The notes below the pieces were generated by a model. That model saw only the letters and a list, made by a program, of their open reading frames with translations, was not told where the DNA came from and searched no databases. A program made the translations under genes and the position numbers. From contig JAKASV010000007.1 in assembly GCA_021818945.1 (NCBI GenBank), forward strand, positions 1 to 48,523: 48,523 bases of DNA. Reading direction: 5' to 3'. This document shows, in pieces, positions 26,630 through 35,894 of this stretch. Position 1 is the stretch's first letter; the number at the start of each line of letters is the position of its first letter. Source of the stretch: a bacterium (GTDB taxonomy: Bacteria; Babelota; Babeliae; Babelales; Vermiphilaceae).

Positions 26630-27730
26630 TCACATCACCCGACACATCTGTAAAAGACCTTTTTTTTCTCCTGATTCAGCATACTCAGGAATATATGACA
26701 AATTTAAACTTTTATACAAAATATGCAAGAAATCTCTATAATTTTCTGTATCTTCTTTATTGTCAATCATATATTTTGGATGGGATGAATGTTTAAGAAC
26801 AAGCAGATAGAGAGGATTTTTTCCTCGACGCTTTAATGCATCGACCATACGCTCAACAGATACCATAGGAACAATATGGTCACATAAAGATGTTATAAAT
26901 ACAACAGGAATATCTACAGGAAATTGCTCCACCATACTGATAGGGGAAAGTCCTTTGGCTTGAAACTGTGTAAGAGCAGAAACCCTTTTTACAAAAAACT
27001 TTTCTAAACTCTTCGACTTAAAAGATAATGGAAAACTATGAATAATGCCTGGAATAGAATCAAAACACCCTTCAAGTATGATTAATCGAATTTTATTATT
27101 GTTATAATGATTAGTTGCGCACGCATTAAACGTTGTTGCTGCTCCGCGTGATACGCCATACAGAATGATGTCTGAATCTGGGTATTCTTTGAGACAAAGA
27201 TCATATCGTGCTTGATGTTGAATAATATCAGCACCTTGAGCCAACGACATCGCACTAATATCAACACTATAGGCTTTTAAAGTTTCTTTTTGCGATTTGC
27301 CAGTGCGATCTATAGAAATACCAAATAACTTGTTTTCAAAGATAGTATTCATGCATTGCTCAAGCGTACGTACCGGATGACGGAAAAAAGCCTTAATTTT
27401 TGCACGTTTTGATTGATACACTTTCTTTAGATGAATTTCTTCAAGTTCTGTGCCAATATAGGGATTTTCTATAACATCAAAACCTTTTTTACAAATAACA
27501 TACTCTCCCGTAGTTGCAATGAATCCACGAGTTCCTGTATATTTAGAAACCTGTGCTTGCGATGCATGGACACCTTGATAATAAATTGTCCGCACATCCT
27601 GATGTGTCGGATGGAACCACTCACATTTAGCAAAAATTCGATTTGTAATGATCAACATGCTCAAAAACATTGGCAGGATTACTGGAACTTTAAAAAATAA
27701 CATAGCCAACATCCACTTTAGTAAAGTCAC
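26630..27730 (-). CDS. Membrane-anchored alpha/beta hydrolase
   Basis: 366 residues if started at GTG 27730. ATG 27712 gives the same protein without six residues and is equally possible, since neither has a clear ribosome-binding site. A hydrophobic N-terminus (FFKVPVILPMFLSMLIIT) anchors or exports it. The alpha/beta hydrolase triad is visible: nucleophile elbow ILYGVSRGAAT (Ser near residue 195), acid in FITSLCDHIVPM and His in LVLKHSSHPKY. The order and spacing fit a serine esterase or peptidase of the prolyl-oligopeptidase-like group. The substrate is unknown. No terminator was found between it and the next gene. Confidence 0.75.
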   Translation of the reverse strand: MTLLKWMLAMLFFKVPVILPMFLSMLIITNRIFAKCEWFHPTHQDVRTIYYQGVHASQAQVSKYTGTRGFIATTGEYVICKKGFDVIENPYIGTELEEIHLKKVYQSKRAKIKAFFRHPVRTLEQCMNTIFENKLFGISIDRTGKSQKETLKAYSVDISAMSLAQGADIIQHQARYDLCLKEYPDSDIILYGVSRGAATTFNACATNHYNNNKIRLIILEGCFDSIPGIIHSFPLSFKSKSLEKFFVKRVSALTQFQAKGLSPISMVEQFPVDIPVVFITSLCDHIVPMVSVERMVDALKRRGKNPLYLLVLKHSSHPKYMIDNKEDTENYRDFLHILYKSLNLSYIPEYAESGEKKGLLQMCRVM

Positions 27731-27865
27731 TCTTTAAAACCGATAGTAGTATACTATTTTCCCTAGGGATGTCACCTCACTTGTTGCACTAAATTATCAA
27801 AAAAATCTGCAAAAAACGGCCCTGGTCTATCATAAATAGTTTTGCTTCTATTTTCATGCCTTTTC

Positions 27866-27910
27866 ATTAACAAAAGATCCTTGGGGACGGCCCAAGGATC
27901 TTTTGTTAAT
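27866..27910 (-). terminator. Strong terminator hairpin of the secreted-protein gene
   Basis: Perfect 20-bp stem (27866-27885 with 27891-27910) around a 5-nt loop (GACGG). The arms carry AAAAG/CTTTT so it could act in both directions. It lies 25 bp past the stop at 27935. Confidence 0.85.
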
Positions 27911-27934
27911 TTATTGTTCTCAATAGAGATAGAG

Positions 27935-28762
27935 TTAGCGCTTTTCACTCGCTCTTGGCAACCAGCTTGAAGCACTTTCCTCAAGGCCCACTTCACTTTC
28001 CTCCAAAGAACCTCCCATTGCCCGTCTTCTGAGCGCTTCTCTCTCCTCTGGTCTCATTTGACGTAGAGCTTCTGTCGCATGGGCTATACCCTGCGTCATT
28101 TCTTCTTCTGTTTGTCTTGGTCCTGTAGCAGCTTCTTTTGGTGCATGGCCTAAAAGCCTCGCTTCAGCTTCTCTTGCCGCCATATGCTTCCTAAACTCCT
28201 CTTTTTCTGCTTCAGTCATTTTTTCTGGTCCCCAACTACCTTCCAGTTCTGATGTTGGCGCAACTGTTGTCGTCGCTGTTGCTGATGGCGCGGCAGCTCC
28301 GCCTTTTTGCGGATATTGTTTTAAAACTACTGGCTTGCTTGGCGTCCCAGCCGGAAACTTTGACATCCAGCCGGCTGATCTTTCTGGTATTGGTGGTAGT
28401 TTTCGTGTTACAGAAGGCCGTTGTGCGCTCTCATGTCGCCCTCGTGCCGCAGTTAATTCATTTAACGTATCAATTCTTGTTTTAAGATTTTGCATAAAAG
28501 GATACATATGTGGGTCACGTTTATACGCAAACTGGAAATCATCATAAAGCCTTTTTAGTCCTTGAAGTCCTTCATGGTTTTGAATAAAATCAAGATGGAT
28601 CGAAAAATCACGACCTGTATCTCCCATCAAAAAAGCCCCCTCGATATCCTTTTTGATCGCATCATAGTTTTGCGGTACTTCTGCCGCTCGCAAGCTGAAT
28701 GAACTCAACGCACTATAAAAAATTAACAACGAAATTGATAATATTTTTTTCATATTCTTCAT
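27935..28762 (-). CDS. Secreted low-complexity protein, unknown family
   Basis: 275 residues. AAGG with a 7-base spacer precedes ATG 28762. The signal peptide ends near SLRAAE. A helical domain of ~90 residues is followed by a Pro/Ser/Thr/Ala linker (RKLPPIPERSAGW, APSATATTTVAPTSE). A strongly charged Glu/Arg-rich helix closes the protein (EKMTEAEKEEFRKHM, RPEEREALRRRAMGG). The layout of signal, helical domain, proline-bearing linker and helix is like the protein at 22521-24161, and the promoter type is shared. No enzymatic motif is seen. It may be host-exposed. Confidence 0.6.
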   Translation of the reverse strand: MKNMKKILSISLLIFYSALSSFSLRAAEVPQNYDAIKKDIEGAFLMGDTGRDFSIHLDFIQNHEGLQGLKRLYDDFQFAYKRDPHMYPFMQNLKTRIDTLNELTAARGRHESAQRPSVTRKLPPIPERSAGWMSKFPAGTPSKPVVLKQYPQKGGAAAPSATATTTVAPTSELEGSWGPEKMTEAEKEEFRKHMAAREAEARLLGHAPKEAATGPRQTEEEMTQGIAHATEALRQMRPEEREALRRRAMGGSLEESEVGLEESASSWLPRASEKR

Positions 28763-28906
28763 TATTTTACCTTTTTTATGACATTAAAAAACATCTATAG
28801 ATACTCGCTAACTATCAAATATTGTTACATTGCTGCCTCCTTTACTGCTTAGTACCACAAGAGGTTAATGTATTAATATAAATTCTATAAGTATTATCTA
28901 ATTAAT

Positions 28907-28936
28907 AATATAGAACAATTAGTTTTTATTTGTCAA
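28907..28936 (-). promoter_or_regulatory. Promoter of the secreted-protein gene at 28762
   Basis: Minus strand: TTGACA (28936-28931), 18-bp spacer, TATATT (28912-28907). Both hexamers and spacing equal those of the promoter at 2003-2032. Confidence 0.65.
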
Positions 28937-29038
28937 TAATATTCATAGATTGAACAAATTGCAATAAATTTACAGTCTATACAAAACTTCCAAAATTTGG
29001 ATAAATCACGCACGGGAAAAGTTTTTAAGAGAATGGAA

Positions 29039-29062
29039 TACCCCGCAGCTGAATGCGGGGTA
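29039..29062 (-). terminator. Terminator after acpP
   Basis: Perfect 9-bp stem TACCCCGCA / TGCGGGGTA (29039-29047 and 29054-29062) with a 6-nt loop, about 65 bp past the acpP stop. On the minus strand it is followed by a T-rich but interrupted stretch. Confidence 0.7.
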
Positions 29063-29126
29063 AGAGAATGATAAAACAAAGCAAACTTCAGGGAATCAAA
29101 TACGAAATATCAACAAGCATCTGACA

Positions 29127-29378
29127 TCACTTGGTTCTTCGCTCATTAATATATGCTACAACCTCACCCATTTTGGTCATTTTTTCAGCCTCTTCATCAT
29201 TAATTTCTATACCAAACTGCTCCTCCAAGCGCATTATAATTTCAAGAAGGTCAAGTGAATCGGCACCTAAATCTTGAAAAGTCGAGTCAGCGGTAATAGT
29301 TTTTTTATCGATATCAAGCTTTCCAGCTACAATATCAACAATCTTTGCAAACGAATCTTGCATATCAAATTTGCTCAT
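29127..29378 (-). CDS. acpP: Acyl carrier protein
   Basis: 83 residues, a normal length. The phosphopantetheine attachment motif LGADSLDLLEIIM is intact (Ser near residue 41), followed by FGIEINDEEAEKM. The protein is acidic, as expected. It carries acyl chains as thioesters for lipid synthesis. GGAG seven bases upstream supports ATG 29378, so the gene overlaps the end of fabD by 14 bp and is translationally coupled to it. No beta-ketoacyl synthase or other fatty-acid gene is in the window, so ACP may serve lipid A, lipoate or phospholipid acylation here. Confidence 0.95.
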   Translation of the reverse strand: MSKFDMQDSFAKIVDIVAGKLDIDKKTITADSTFQDLGADSLDLLEIIMRLEEQFGIEINDEEAEKMTKMGEVVAYINERRTK

Positions 29379-30333
29379 CTATAAGCTCCACGGGATTTTT
29401 TTCTTGTTTAATGCATACCGATTTCACAATCTCAATATCTTCTGGCTTATTTATAGTTAGAATCTGCTTATTAGGATACCATGCTTGCGCAATCGAGTAC
29501 AATGAGTTGCCAGGACCTATTTCTAGGATACAGTCACATGATTCTAGCTGCGTCAAGACATGTGGCCAACAAACAGGATTATTAATATGATTAATAATAT
29601 GAGCTTTCACACTATCTTTACTACTCATTGCCTGTCCATCAATGCTACTAATACATGGCATAGCCAAATCATGAAAATCAACTTTTTCTAAATACATGGA
29701 CAACCTGCCAATTACTGGATCCATAAGCTGCGAATGCAACCCAATTTCAGAAGATGCCGCTTTAATTTTGACACCTTTTCCATCAAGTTGTACACGTACA
29801 CGTTCAACAGCAGAAACAAGCCCTGCAACAATATGTTCTGTTGGAGTTACTTGTACTGCAATATGAACTGCAGCTCCACTATCGCGAATGTCTTTACACA
29901 GTAGTTCCAGCTCTTGAGCAACTATTCCAGCAACGCGCACAACTTCAAAATCTTTTAATTCATCAAGAAACTCTTGATATAAAATCGCGTATTTATTTAA
30001 CAAGTAGAGTCCATCAGGAAAACTCATACCTTTAGCAGTAAAAAGTGCTGCATATTCGCCAGTGTTATAGCCTGCAACAACTTGGGGTTCAATTCCTTCT
30101 TGTTTGAGCAATGTTGCAATGGAAGAACCAACGAGAAAAATTGCAGGATAAGCATTCTGAATTTTAGAAAGTTCCGCGTCAGAAGATGCAAAACATAGCT
30201 TAATAAGATTGCTATTTAAACAGTTAGACGCCTCTTCAAAATATTCTTGAACTAATCGGGAAGAATCATATAACTCTTTGCACATGCCAACAAATTGGCT
30301 CCCGTAACCCGGGAAAATCATGCCTATTTTCAT
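29365..30333 (-). CDS. fabD: Malonyl-CoA:ACP transacylase homolog lacking the catalytic serine
   Basis: 322 residues from ATG 30333 (GAGG upstream; the frame also has GTG 30339). It starts MKIGMIFPGYGSQFVGM like FabD, which normally has GQGSQ. The nucleophile motif GHSxGE is GYNTGEY here: Asn90 (codon 30064-30066) replaces the serine that accepts malonate, and Tyr replaces the neighbouring His. The substrate-binding Arg (usually in an RG..M motif) falls at KYAILYQ and appears missing, while the distal His is retained (GLHSQLMDP). The fold is preserved over full length and the gene is coupled to acpP, so it is probably expressed. I infer a non-catalytic or repurposed protein, perhaps ACP-binding. 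The symbol refers to homology only. Confidence 0.85.
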   Translation of the reverse strand: MKIGMIFPGYGSQFVGMCKELYDSSRLVQEYFEEASNCLNSNLIKLCFASSDAELSKIQNAYPAIFLVGSSIATLLKQEGIEPQVVAGYNTGEYAALFTAKGMSFPDGLYLLNKYAILYQEFLDELKDFEVVRVAGIVAQELELLCKDIRDSGAAVHIAVQVTPTEHIVAGLVSAVERVRVQLDGKGVKIKAASSEIGLHSQLMDPVIGRLSMYLEKVDFHDLAMPCISSIDGQAMSSKDSVKAHIINHINNPVCWPHVLTQLESCDCILEIGPGNSLYSIAQAWYPNKQILTINKPEDIEIVKSVCIKQEKNPVELIDEQI

Positions 30334-30461
30334 CTCCACCTCGATATAACCTCAATTTATACTTTCATGCACCATACATATTGCATACATAACCCATATA
30401 CTCAATAATGAAAGCATTATAAATTATTGAGCAGATAATCACGCATTCAGGAATAAACCCA

Positions 30462-30495
30462 CAATCACCAACAAGCTGATACTTGTTGGTGATTG
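30462..30495 (-). terminator. Terminator hairpin between the TPR gene and fabD
   Basis: Perfect 14-bp stem CAATCACCAACAAG / CTTGTTGGTGATTG (30462-30475 and 30482-30495), 6-nt loop. The T tract is weak on the minus strand. Confidence 0.75.
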
Positions 30496-30550
30496 CACTT
30501 TTAAACTTTCAATGAAGCTTCAAGCTCCAGCATAGCTAAGTTCAAAGAAC

Positions 30551-31294
30551 TTAGGCTATTGGGGCCTCGATCGGCAATTTTTCTGGCAACATGCTACGCT
30601 GCGCTAATTTTTCTTGGGCTAAGCTTGCCCAAGGAGAAATGGCAAGCCGTTCACTTGATTGACTTGCTACAAGCTCTTTCCAAATATTGACTGCTGTTGC
30701 TAGATCATTGCGCGCCCAATAATACAACCCAAGATAATACTGAGCAACATCATTACTTTTATTTTCTTTATCGGTGGCGAGTTGACGCAACTCTTCAAGT
30801 CCCTGTGTTTGATTAGCCGCATCAGGTAAATCAAGCTTCATTAATGCTCGCTTTGTCTTATACAAAGACAATACAGGCGAATCTTTTGGCATAGCTGCAA
30901 GTACATCTGAAAGCATTTCACATGCTTGCGCAATTTTACCTTGCTGAGCCAAGGCTTCAGCTTTAATAACTAAGAAATAAGGAGCAACCGCTGAATTCTT
31001 ATAACGGTCATAATCTGTTGTACATTTCATTTCAACCTGTGGCCATGCATCAGATTTCCCTTGCATTGCCTCTTGATATATTTGCATACCTTCTGCAAAT
31101 GCAATCTGAGCTGCAGTTTCTTTTTGATTGGTATAATAGCGATAGCCCCACACAACACCAACTAGGACTAAAGCTCCCATGATTCCTAACGAAATCTCTT
31201 TCGCAGAGCTATATCCACGTGCTGATTCAAATTGAGATTTTACGCTTACTTGGTACCACTCACGTACTATACGTTGAATATCTCGAAATGCCAT
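30551..31294 (-). CDS. TPR-like membrane protein, YfgM/TPR_21 type
   Basis: 247 residues. A cytoplasmic N-terminus (MAFRDIQRIVREWYQ) leads to one transmembrane helix near residues 34-50 (ISLGIMGALVLVGVVWGY) and a periplasmic helical repeat region (AEGMQIYQEAM, IKAEALAQQGKIAQACEML, YYLGLYYWARNDLATAVNIWK). This architecture matches YfgM-like proteins, which assist Sec translocon and BamB-related folding in gammaproteobacteria; that function is assumed from the family. Its promoter lies in the short gap behind rpmF, and its terminator follows the stop. Confidence 0.7.
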   Translation of the reverse strand: MAFRDIQRIVREWYQVSVKSQFESARGYSSAKEISLGIMGALVLVGVVWGYRYYTNQKETAAQIAFAEGMQIYQEAMQGKSDAWPQVEMKCTTDYDRYKNSAVAPYFLVIKAEALAQQGKIAQACEMLSDVLAAMPKDSPVLSLYKTKRALMKLDLPDAANQTQGLEELRQLATDKENKSNDVAQYYLGLYYWARNDLATAVNIWKELVASQSSERLAISPWASLAQEKLAQRSMLPEKLPIEAPIA

Positions 31295-31324
31295 CGATTT
31301 CCTTATTCAAAACTAAAACCTTTT

Positions 31325-31353
31325 TTTATATAACTGATACTCATTTATGTCAA
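31325..31353 (-). promoter_or_regulatory. Promoter of the TPR gene
   Basis: Minus strand: TTGACA (31353-31348), 17-bp spacer, TATAAA (31330-31325), giving a leader of about 25 nt. Confidence 0.7.
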
Positions 31354-31362
31354 TGGAACTCA

Positions 31363-31632
31363 TTATTCTTGGCCCTGCGCAACTGTCGGCGCTTGAGTTT
31401 CTTTCTGATGTGCCTCTTTAGCCTTGCGAGCCTCACCACGTGACATAGCACGTTCCATTTTTGTTTTTAATATTTTTACACCTTTGTAATGACCACATTC
31501 AGAACATACCTGATGGGGATTGATAACTGACTTACAATTATGACATTCTGTAAAAGCCTTAATCTTATACCCTTTATTAGCATGTGCTTTAGCTATACGC
31601 GAATGAGAACGCTTTCTCTTTGGTACTGGCAT
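31363..31632 (-). CDS. rpmF: 50S ribosomal protein bL32
   Basis: 89 residues, longer than the usual 55-65. The N-terminus MPVPKRKRSHSRIAKAH is characteristic. The zinc ribbon is the four-Cys version: CHNCKSVINPHQVCSECGHYKG. The last ~30 residues (KMERAMSRGEARKAKEA, then a Gln/Thr tail) are an extension not seen in most bL32. No plsX follows, unlike the common rpmF-plsX-fab order. It has its own promoter. Confidence 0.93.
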   Translation of the reverse strand: MPVPKRKRSHSRIAKAHANKGYKIKAFTECHNCKSVINPHQVCSECGHYKGVKILKTKMERAMSRGEARKAKEAHQKETQAPTVAQGQE

Positions 31633-31727
31633 ACGTAATCCTTAAATAAACTTAAAAATGTAATTGACTAACTGAAAATGTGCCTTGAAATCAGCTCATA
31701 TTCTTCACCATTAAATTACGTCTATAA

Positions 31728-31756
31728 AATATACCCTAAATGAAAAAGAAAATCAA
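31728..31756 (-). promoter_or_regulatory. Promoter of rpmF
   Basis: Minus strand: TTGATT (31756-31751), 17-bp spacer, TATATT (31733-31728). Confidence 0.6.
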
Positions 31757-31767
31757 AATTAAATAAA

Positions 31768-32901
31768 TTAATTACGTTGCCACATTCCATTTGCATGCTG
31801 TTTGATCAGACCGGAAAGTTCTAGTTCAAAGAGTTGAGCGTACAAATCAGACATAGCCAGACCAGTTTGTTGGGCTAGCTCATCAAGCGAGCATGATTGA
31901 GTACAACAACGTAAAATGACCGCACTGTTCCCAACTGCCTTAAATGGAATTGTAGCCTGAGCTGCGCATGCTTCAGGCTTACTGACCTTTTTGGGAGTTG
32001 TCTGAAATTCATGGGCACTGTGTCCCAATTCTACCAAAATATCAGCTACGCTGGTGACAAGCTTGGCCCCCTGCTGAATCAATTCATGACAACCTGCACA
32101 TAGTTGCTCATCTATTGGCCCAGGAACTGCAAAAAGCTCCCGTCCTTGTTCAAGTGCATAATGAGCAGTAATACGTGTACCACTCTGTCTTCCTGCTTGA
32201 ACTACGAGACACCCTCGACTCATACCAGCGATAATGCGATTACGTGCAGGAAAATTTCCAGCAGCAGGGGCTGTCGTTAGCCGAAAGGTACTCATAAGCG
32301 TTCCCCCGGCATCGACAATATCTGCAAATAGTCGTTTGTTAGATACTGGGTAGACATTCAATAATCCTGAACCCAATATGGCAATTGTATGCCCTCCAGA
32401 ATCAACAGTAACTCTATGCGCTGCCGCATCGGCTCCAACCGCACCTCCACTTACCACGGTCCACCCTTGCGCCACTAAAGTGGGCACAAAGGACTCTATA
32501 ACAGAAATTCCATAATAATTAATATTACGCGAGCCAATAATTGCTATGCTCTTGGAACCATCAGCAGGCAAAGCTCCTTGCCAATATACAATCGTGGGGG
32601 CAAGATGAATATTTTTGAGTAGGATCGGATAGTTATCATGATAAAAGGTCATCCAATTAATCTTGTATCTATGGATCAGTTCCAGTTCATGGTCAAGCAA
32701 TTCACGATCAGCAAGTCCTTTGGCAATTGCTTCTGCCTTGGCTAACGTAATCGAAAATAATCGCGTGATTTCAGATATTGTCATGTGATAGAGATCATGC
32801 AATTCAAGGTCCCACGGCTTATGCGTAATAAGTGAATCAATAGTTCCCTGCCCAACCCCATCAATTAATGATAGATGCAAAATTATTTCGTTGTTATCCA
32901 T
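31768..32901 (-). CDS. dprA: DNA-processing protein DprA (Smf)
   Basis: 377 residues from ATG 32901. AGGAAAG precedes it, and the gyrA terminator (32919-32954) lies upstream, which rules out the longer open frame to 32973. It loads RecA on incoming single-stranded DNA in natural transformation. An N-terminal HhH/SAM-like region (LIDGVGQGTIDSLI) leads into the Rossmann-like core: IAIIGSRNINYYG, VVSGGAVGADAAAH, ILGSGLLNVYP, FPARNRIIAGMS, VVQAGRQSGTRITAHYALEQGRELFAVPG. The C-terminal winged helix is present (CSLDELAQQTGLAMSDLYAQL). The N-terminal first Met is MDNNEIIL. No other competence gene is in the window. Confidence 0.95.
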   Translation of the reverse strand: MDNNEIILHLSLIDGVGQGTIDSLITHKPWDLELHDLYHMTISEITRLFSITLAKAEAIAKGLADRELLDHELELIHRYKINWMTFYHDNYPILLKNIHLAPTIVYWQGALPADGSKSIAIIGSRNINYYGISVIESFVPTLVAQGWTVVSGGAVGADAAAHRVTVDSGGHTIAILGSGLLNVYPVSNKRLFADIVDAGGTLMSTFRLTTAPAAGNFPARNRIIAGMSRGCLVVQAGRQSGTRITAHYALEQGRELFAVPGPIDEQLCAGCHELIQQGAKLVTSVADILVELGHSAHEFQTTPKKVSKPEACAAQATIPFKAVGNSAVILRCCTQSCSLDELAQQTGLAMSDLYAQLFELELSGLIKQHANGMWQRN

Positions 32902-32918
32902 TCTTTCCTGCACACAGC

Positions 32919-32954
32919 AAAAAGGGAACCGCGATAATGTGGCTCCCTTTTTTT
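32919..32954 (-). terminator. Terminator after gyrA
   Basis: Stem of about 13 bp with one G-U pair and one mismatch (left arm near 32920-32932, right arm 32939-32951). On the minus strand it ends in CCCTTTTTG. It lies between the gyrA stop and the dprA start. Confidence 0.7.
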
Positions 32955-32983
32955 GATATTTTAAAACGTACATACGTACCTAT

Positions 32984-35449
32984 TTATTGTTCCTCGCCCT
33001 CTTGGCCTTCAAAGGCTACTACTGCTGACACTTCTTGCCCTTCATCAAGACGCACAAGACGCACTCCCTTAGCCTGACGACCCATCGTTCTAATTTCTTT
33101 TGGAGAAAGCCGGATGATTTTTCCCGCATGATCAATAAGAAGTATATGAGAATGTTCTTCAATAAACGCAAGGCCAATCACTTGCCCGTTACGTTTATCG
33201 GTAGGAATAGTGCGAACACCGACGCCACCGCGATGAGCAAGCCTAAAATCGGCAATATGCACTCGTTTGCCAAATCCATGCGAGGTAACAAACAACAGCT
33301 CACCTTTATTGCCATCAATGACTTCCATGCCTACAACAAAATCTTTTTCTTTGATGCGGATACCGATCACGCCAGCAGCTTGGCGGCCCATAGCCCGTAC
33401 TTCTTTTTCATGAAAGTGAATTCCTTGTCCTTGAGCAGTTGCAATGACAATATCACTATTGCCAGAGCTTAATGCACAGTAGACAAGCTCATCACCTTCA
33501 TTGAGCGTAATTGCACGGATGCCTGTAGATCGAATTTTGGCAAACTCCATAGCATCAGTTCGTTTAATGGTGCCCTCTTTGGTAAGCATCACCAAAAACT
33601 TACCTTCCATGCCGCGCGTACATAATAATTTAACTACATGCTCATCAGGAGCCAAAGGCAATAAGTTGACGACAGCACGCCCCTTTGCAATACGAGAAGC
33701 TTCTGGTACTTCAAAAACATTCAAACTATAAACACGCCCTAAGTTCGTAAAGAAAAGCAGCTCATCATGATTTTTAGCAACAAAGAGATCTTGCACAATA
33801 TCCTCAGAACCATCAAGAGCTGTCATACCCATCTTGCCTTTACCACCACGGTGCTGGACACCATAGGTCTCGAGTATGACGCGTTTGACATAGCCACGCA
33901 TCGTCAGGGTAACCACCACATCATCGTCTGGAATCAAATCTGCTTCCGTAAGTATATCAATAGGCCCTTCAACGCGTGTTTTACGTTTATCAGCATACAG
34001 CTCTCTCACTTCGTTAAGTTCTTTAATGATTTCTGCTTTAAGAATATGCTCCTGCTCGAGAATCGATTTTAAATAGGTTATCTCTTTTTTTAGCTCTTCC
34101 ATTTCCAGATGAATCTTTTCTTGCTCTAAACCAGTCAACCGCTGCAAGCGCATTTCTAAAATTGCTTTACCCTGCTCAACACTGAGCAAAAATCTCTTAT
34201 TTAAATTGGTTATAGCCTCTTCAATAGTCTTTGATTGTTTAATGATGGCAATCGTTTCATCAATATTAGCAAGAGCAATGATAAAACCAGCAAGAATATG
34301 CTCACGAGCCTCTGCTTTGCCTAAATCAAACACCGTACGATGATAAATGATTTCTTTGCGGTGGATCAAAAATTGTTCAAGTAATTGCCGTAAATTAAAT
34401 ACAAGTGGTCTATTATCGAGCAATCCAAGCATCAGAATAGATACTGATGTTTGCATCGATGTATGTTTATATAATTGATTCAGTATAACCTGAGGAACCT
34501 CGCCACGACGAAGTTCAATAACAAGACGCATACCTTTTTTATCAGATTCATCACGAATATTGGTAATACCGTCGATAATCTTATTACGGACAAGTTCAGC
34601 AATTTTGATCGCAAGTTCAGCTTTATTGACCTGATAAGGTAATTCGGTAACAACTATTTGCGTGCCTTTTTTTGATTCTTCTACATCAACAACACCGCGT
34701 AGTACTAAATTACCACGACCAGTTTTATATGCCTGAACAATCCCAGAGCGCCCACAAATGATACCTCCAGTTGGAAAATCAGGAGCAGGAACCATAGAAA
34801 AAAGCTCTTCATCTGACACATGATCACGGGAGAGTAGTGCAAGACATGCATCAACCACCTCGCCTAAATTATGCGGTGGAATAGAGGTTGCCATACCTAC
34901 AGCGATACCCGACGTTCCATTCACCAACAAGTTTGGTATACGGCTGGGTAACACTATTGGCTCAACGGTAGAATCATCAAAGTTAGGCACAAAGGGGACA
35001 GTTTCTTTATCAAGGTCGGCCAAAAGCTCCCCTGAAATTTTTGCCATGCGGACTTCGGTATAACGCATTGCCGCAGCATTGTCTCCGTCAACCGAACCCC
35101 AGTTACCTTGCCCATCTAATAAGGGATATCGCTTAGAAAAATCTTGAACCATACCCACCATGGTATTATAGACAGCCTGATCACCATGAGGATGGTATTT
35201 ACCTAATACTTCACCGACTACGCGAACTGATTTGTGATAGGGCTTATTATAGAAAAAGCCAAGTTGATACATAGTATAGAGAACGCGCCTATGTACAGGT
35301 TTTAACCCATCGCGAATATCGGGAATTGCACGACTGATGACAACCGACATCGCATAATCAAGAAACGATGTTTTTAATTCTTCTTCGATAAGTACAGGCT
35401 GTACACCTGGCTTACCTCCCGGCTCTTGGATATTCTCGTTCGATTCCAT
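32984..35449 (-). CDS. gyrA: DNA gyrase subunit A
   Basis: 821 residues from ATG 35449, about 50 nt after a good promoter; the open frame to 35521 would start upstream of the transcription start. The GyrA/ParC breakage-reunion domain is complete: [24 protein letters not shown], the active-site Tyr in AAMRYTEVR, and [24 protein letters not shown]. The GyrA box is QHRGGKG, which identifies GyrA rather than ParC. Six-bladed C-terminal repeats follow. In the quinolone-resistance region the sequence is [12 protein letters not shown]: Gln91 and Asn95 stand where E. coli has Ser83 and Asp87. It lies upstream of dprA but is separated by a terminator. Confidence 0.97.
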   Translation of the reverse strand: MESNENIQEPGGKPGVQPVLIEEELKTSFLDYAMSVVISRAIPDIRDGLKPVHRRVLYTMYQLGFFYNKPYHKSVRVVGEVLGKYHPHGDQAVYNTMVGMVQDFSKRYPLLDGQGNWGSVDGDNAAAMRYTEVRMAKISGELLADLDKETVPFVPNFDDSTVEPIVLPSRIPNLLVNGTSGIAVGMATSIPPHNLGEVVDACLALLSRDHVSDEELFSMVPAPDFPTGGIICGRSGIVQAYKTGRGNLVLRGVVDVEESKKGTQIVVTELPYQVNKAELAIKIAELVRNKIIDGITNIRDESDKKGMRLVIELRRGEVPQVILNQLYKHTSMQTSVSILMLGLLDNRPLVFNLRQLLEQFLIHRKEIIYHRTVFDLGKAEAREHILAGFIIALANIDETIAIIKQSKTIEEAITNLNKRFLLSVEQGKAILEMRLQRLTGLEQEKIHLEMEELKKEITYLKSILEQEHILKAEIIKELNEVRELYADKRKTRVEGPIDILTEADLIPDDDVVVTLTMRGYVKRVILETYGVQHRGGKGKMGMTALDGSEDIVQDLFVAKNHDELLFFTNLGRVYSLNVFEVPEASRIAKGRAVVNLLPLAPDEHVVKLLCTRGMEGKFLVMLTKEGTIKRTDAMEFAKIRSTGIRAITLNEGDELVYCALSSGNSDIVIATAQGQGIHFHEKEVRAMGRQAAGVIGIRIKEKDFVVGMEVIDGNKGELLFVTSHGFGKRVHIADFRLAHRGGVGVRTIPTDKRNGQVIGLAFIEEHSHILLIDHAGKIIRLSPKEIRTMGRQAKGVRLVRLDEGQEVSAVVAFEGQEGEEQ

Positions 35450-35504
35450 CTGTCTGTTCACTTTTTTTGAAAGGATTTTTAGGATATAACAACTATCTGT
35501 AATA

Positions 35505-35532
35505 ATTATACAGAATTGCACAAAAATTGCAA
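35505..35532 (-). promoter_or_regulatory. Promoter of gyrA
   Basis: Minus strand: TTGCAA (35532-35527), 16-bp spacer, TATAAT (35510-35505). It supports the ATG at 35449. Confidence 0.6.
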
Positions 35533-35809
35533 TACATTGATAAGCCTCTGATTATCCCATCAAAATTTATCTGAGTCGCAACTTTCTATTCTTAAATACA
35601 GTCTTAATATTGCAAAGTACTATCAGGCTCACGCCAAAGCTGATCAAAAAAATGACGACTCTGTAAACAATATCAATAAATAAATTATACTAAGAAAGAA
35701 CAAATATTTTTGTTTTTATACAAACAACAATAAAAACTTTGGCTGTGAAAAAAAATTATACAACACACGAAAAACACAAAATGAAAAGATAGCGGCTTAT
35801 AGTCTGCAT
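35533..35809. other. AT-rich intergenic region between divergent genes
   Basis: No gene on either strand. Runs of A and T dominate 35690-35790. I see no repeat or RNA gene. Confidence 0.5.
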
Positions 35810-35838
35810 TTGACAACGTAACATTTTCATCTTATTAT
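35810..35838 (+). promoter_or_regulatory. Promoter of the repeat-rich secreted-protein gene
   Basis: TTGACA (35810-35815), 17-bp spacer, TATTAT (35833-35838), about 57 bp before the start. Confidence 0.75.
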
Positions 35839-35894
35839 GTTCACATACTGCAGTATTGTTATAGTATTAATGTTTAATGTAGAAAGGGTTCCTT

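Larger units (their letters stand above)
28763..29126. other. AT-rich intergenic region between secreted-protein gene and acpP
   Basis: No gene. It holds the promoter at 28907-28936, which drives the gene to its left, and the acpP terminator at 29039-29062. Confidence 0.5.

Noticed and set aside
27772..27996. 74-codon minus-strand ORF
   Set aside because: It runs through the 20-bp terminator hairpin and overlaps the 3' end of the secreted-protein gene in another frame; no ribosome-binding site.
32901..32973. Longer N-terminus for DprA
   Set aside because: The extension overlaps the gyrA terminator, while ATG 32901 has a ribosome-binding site.
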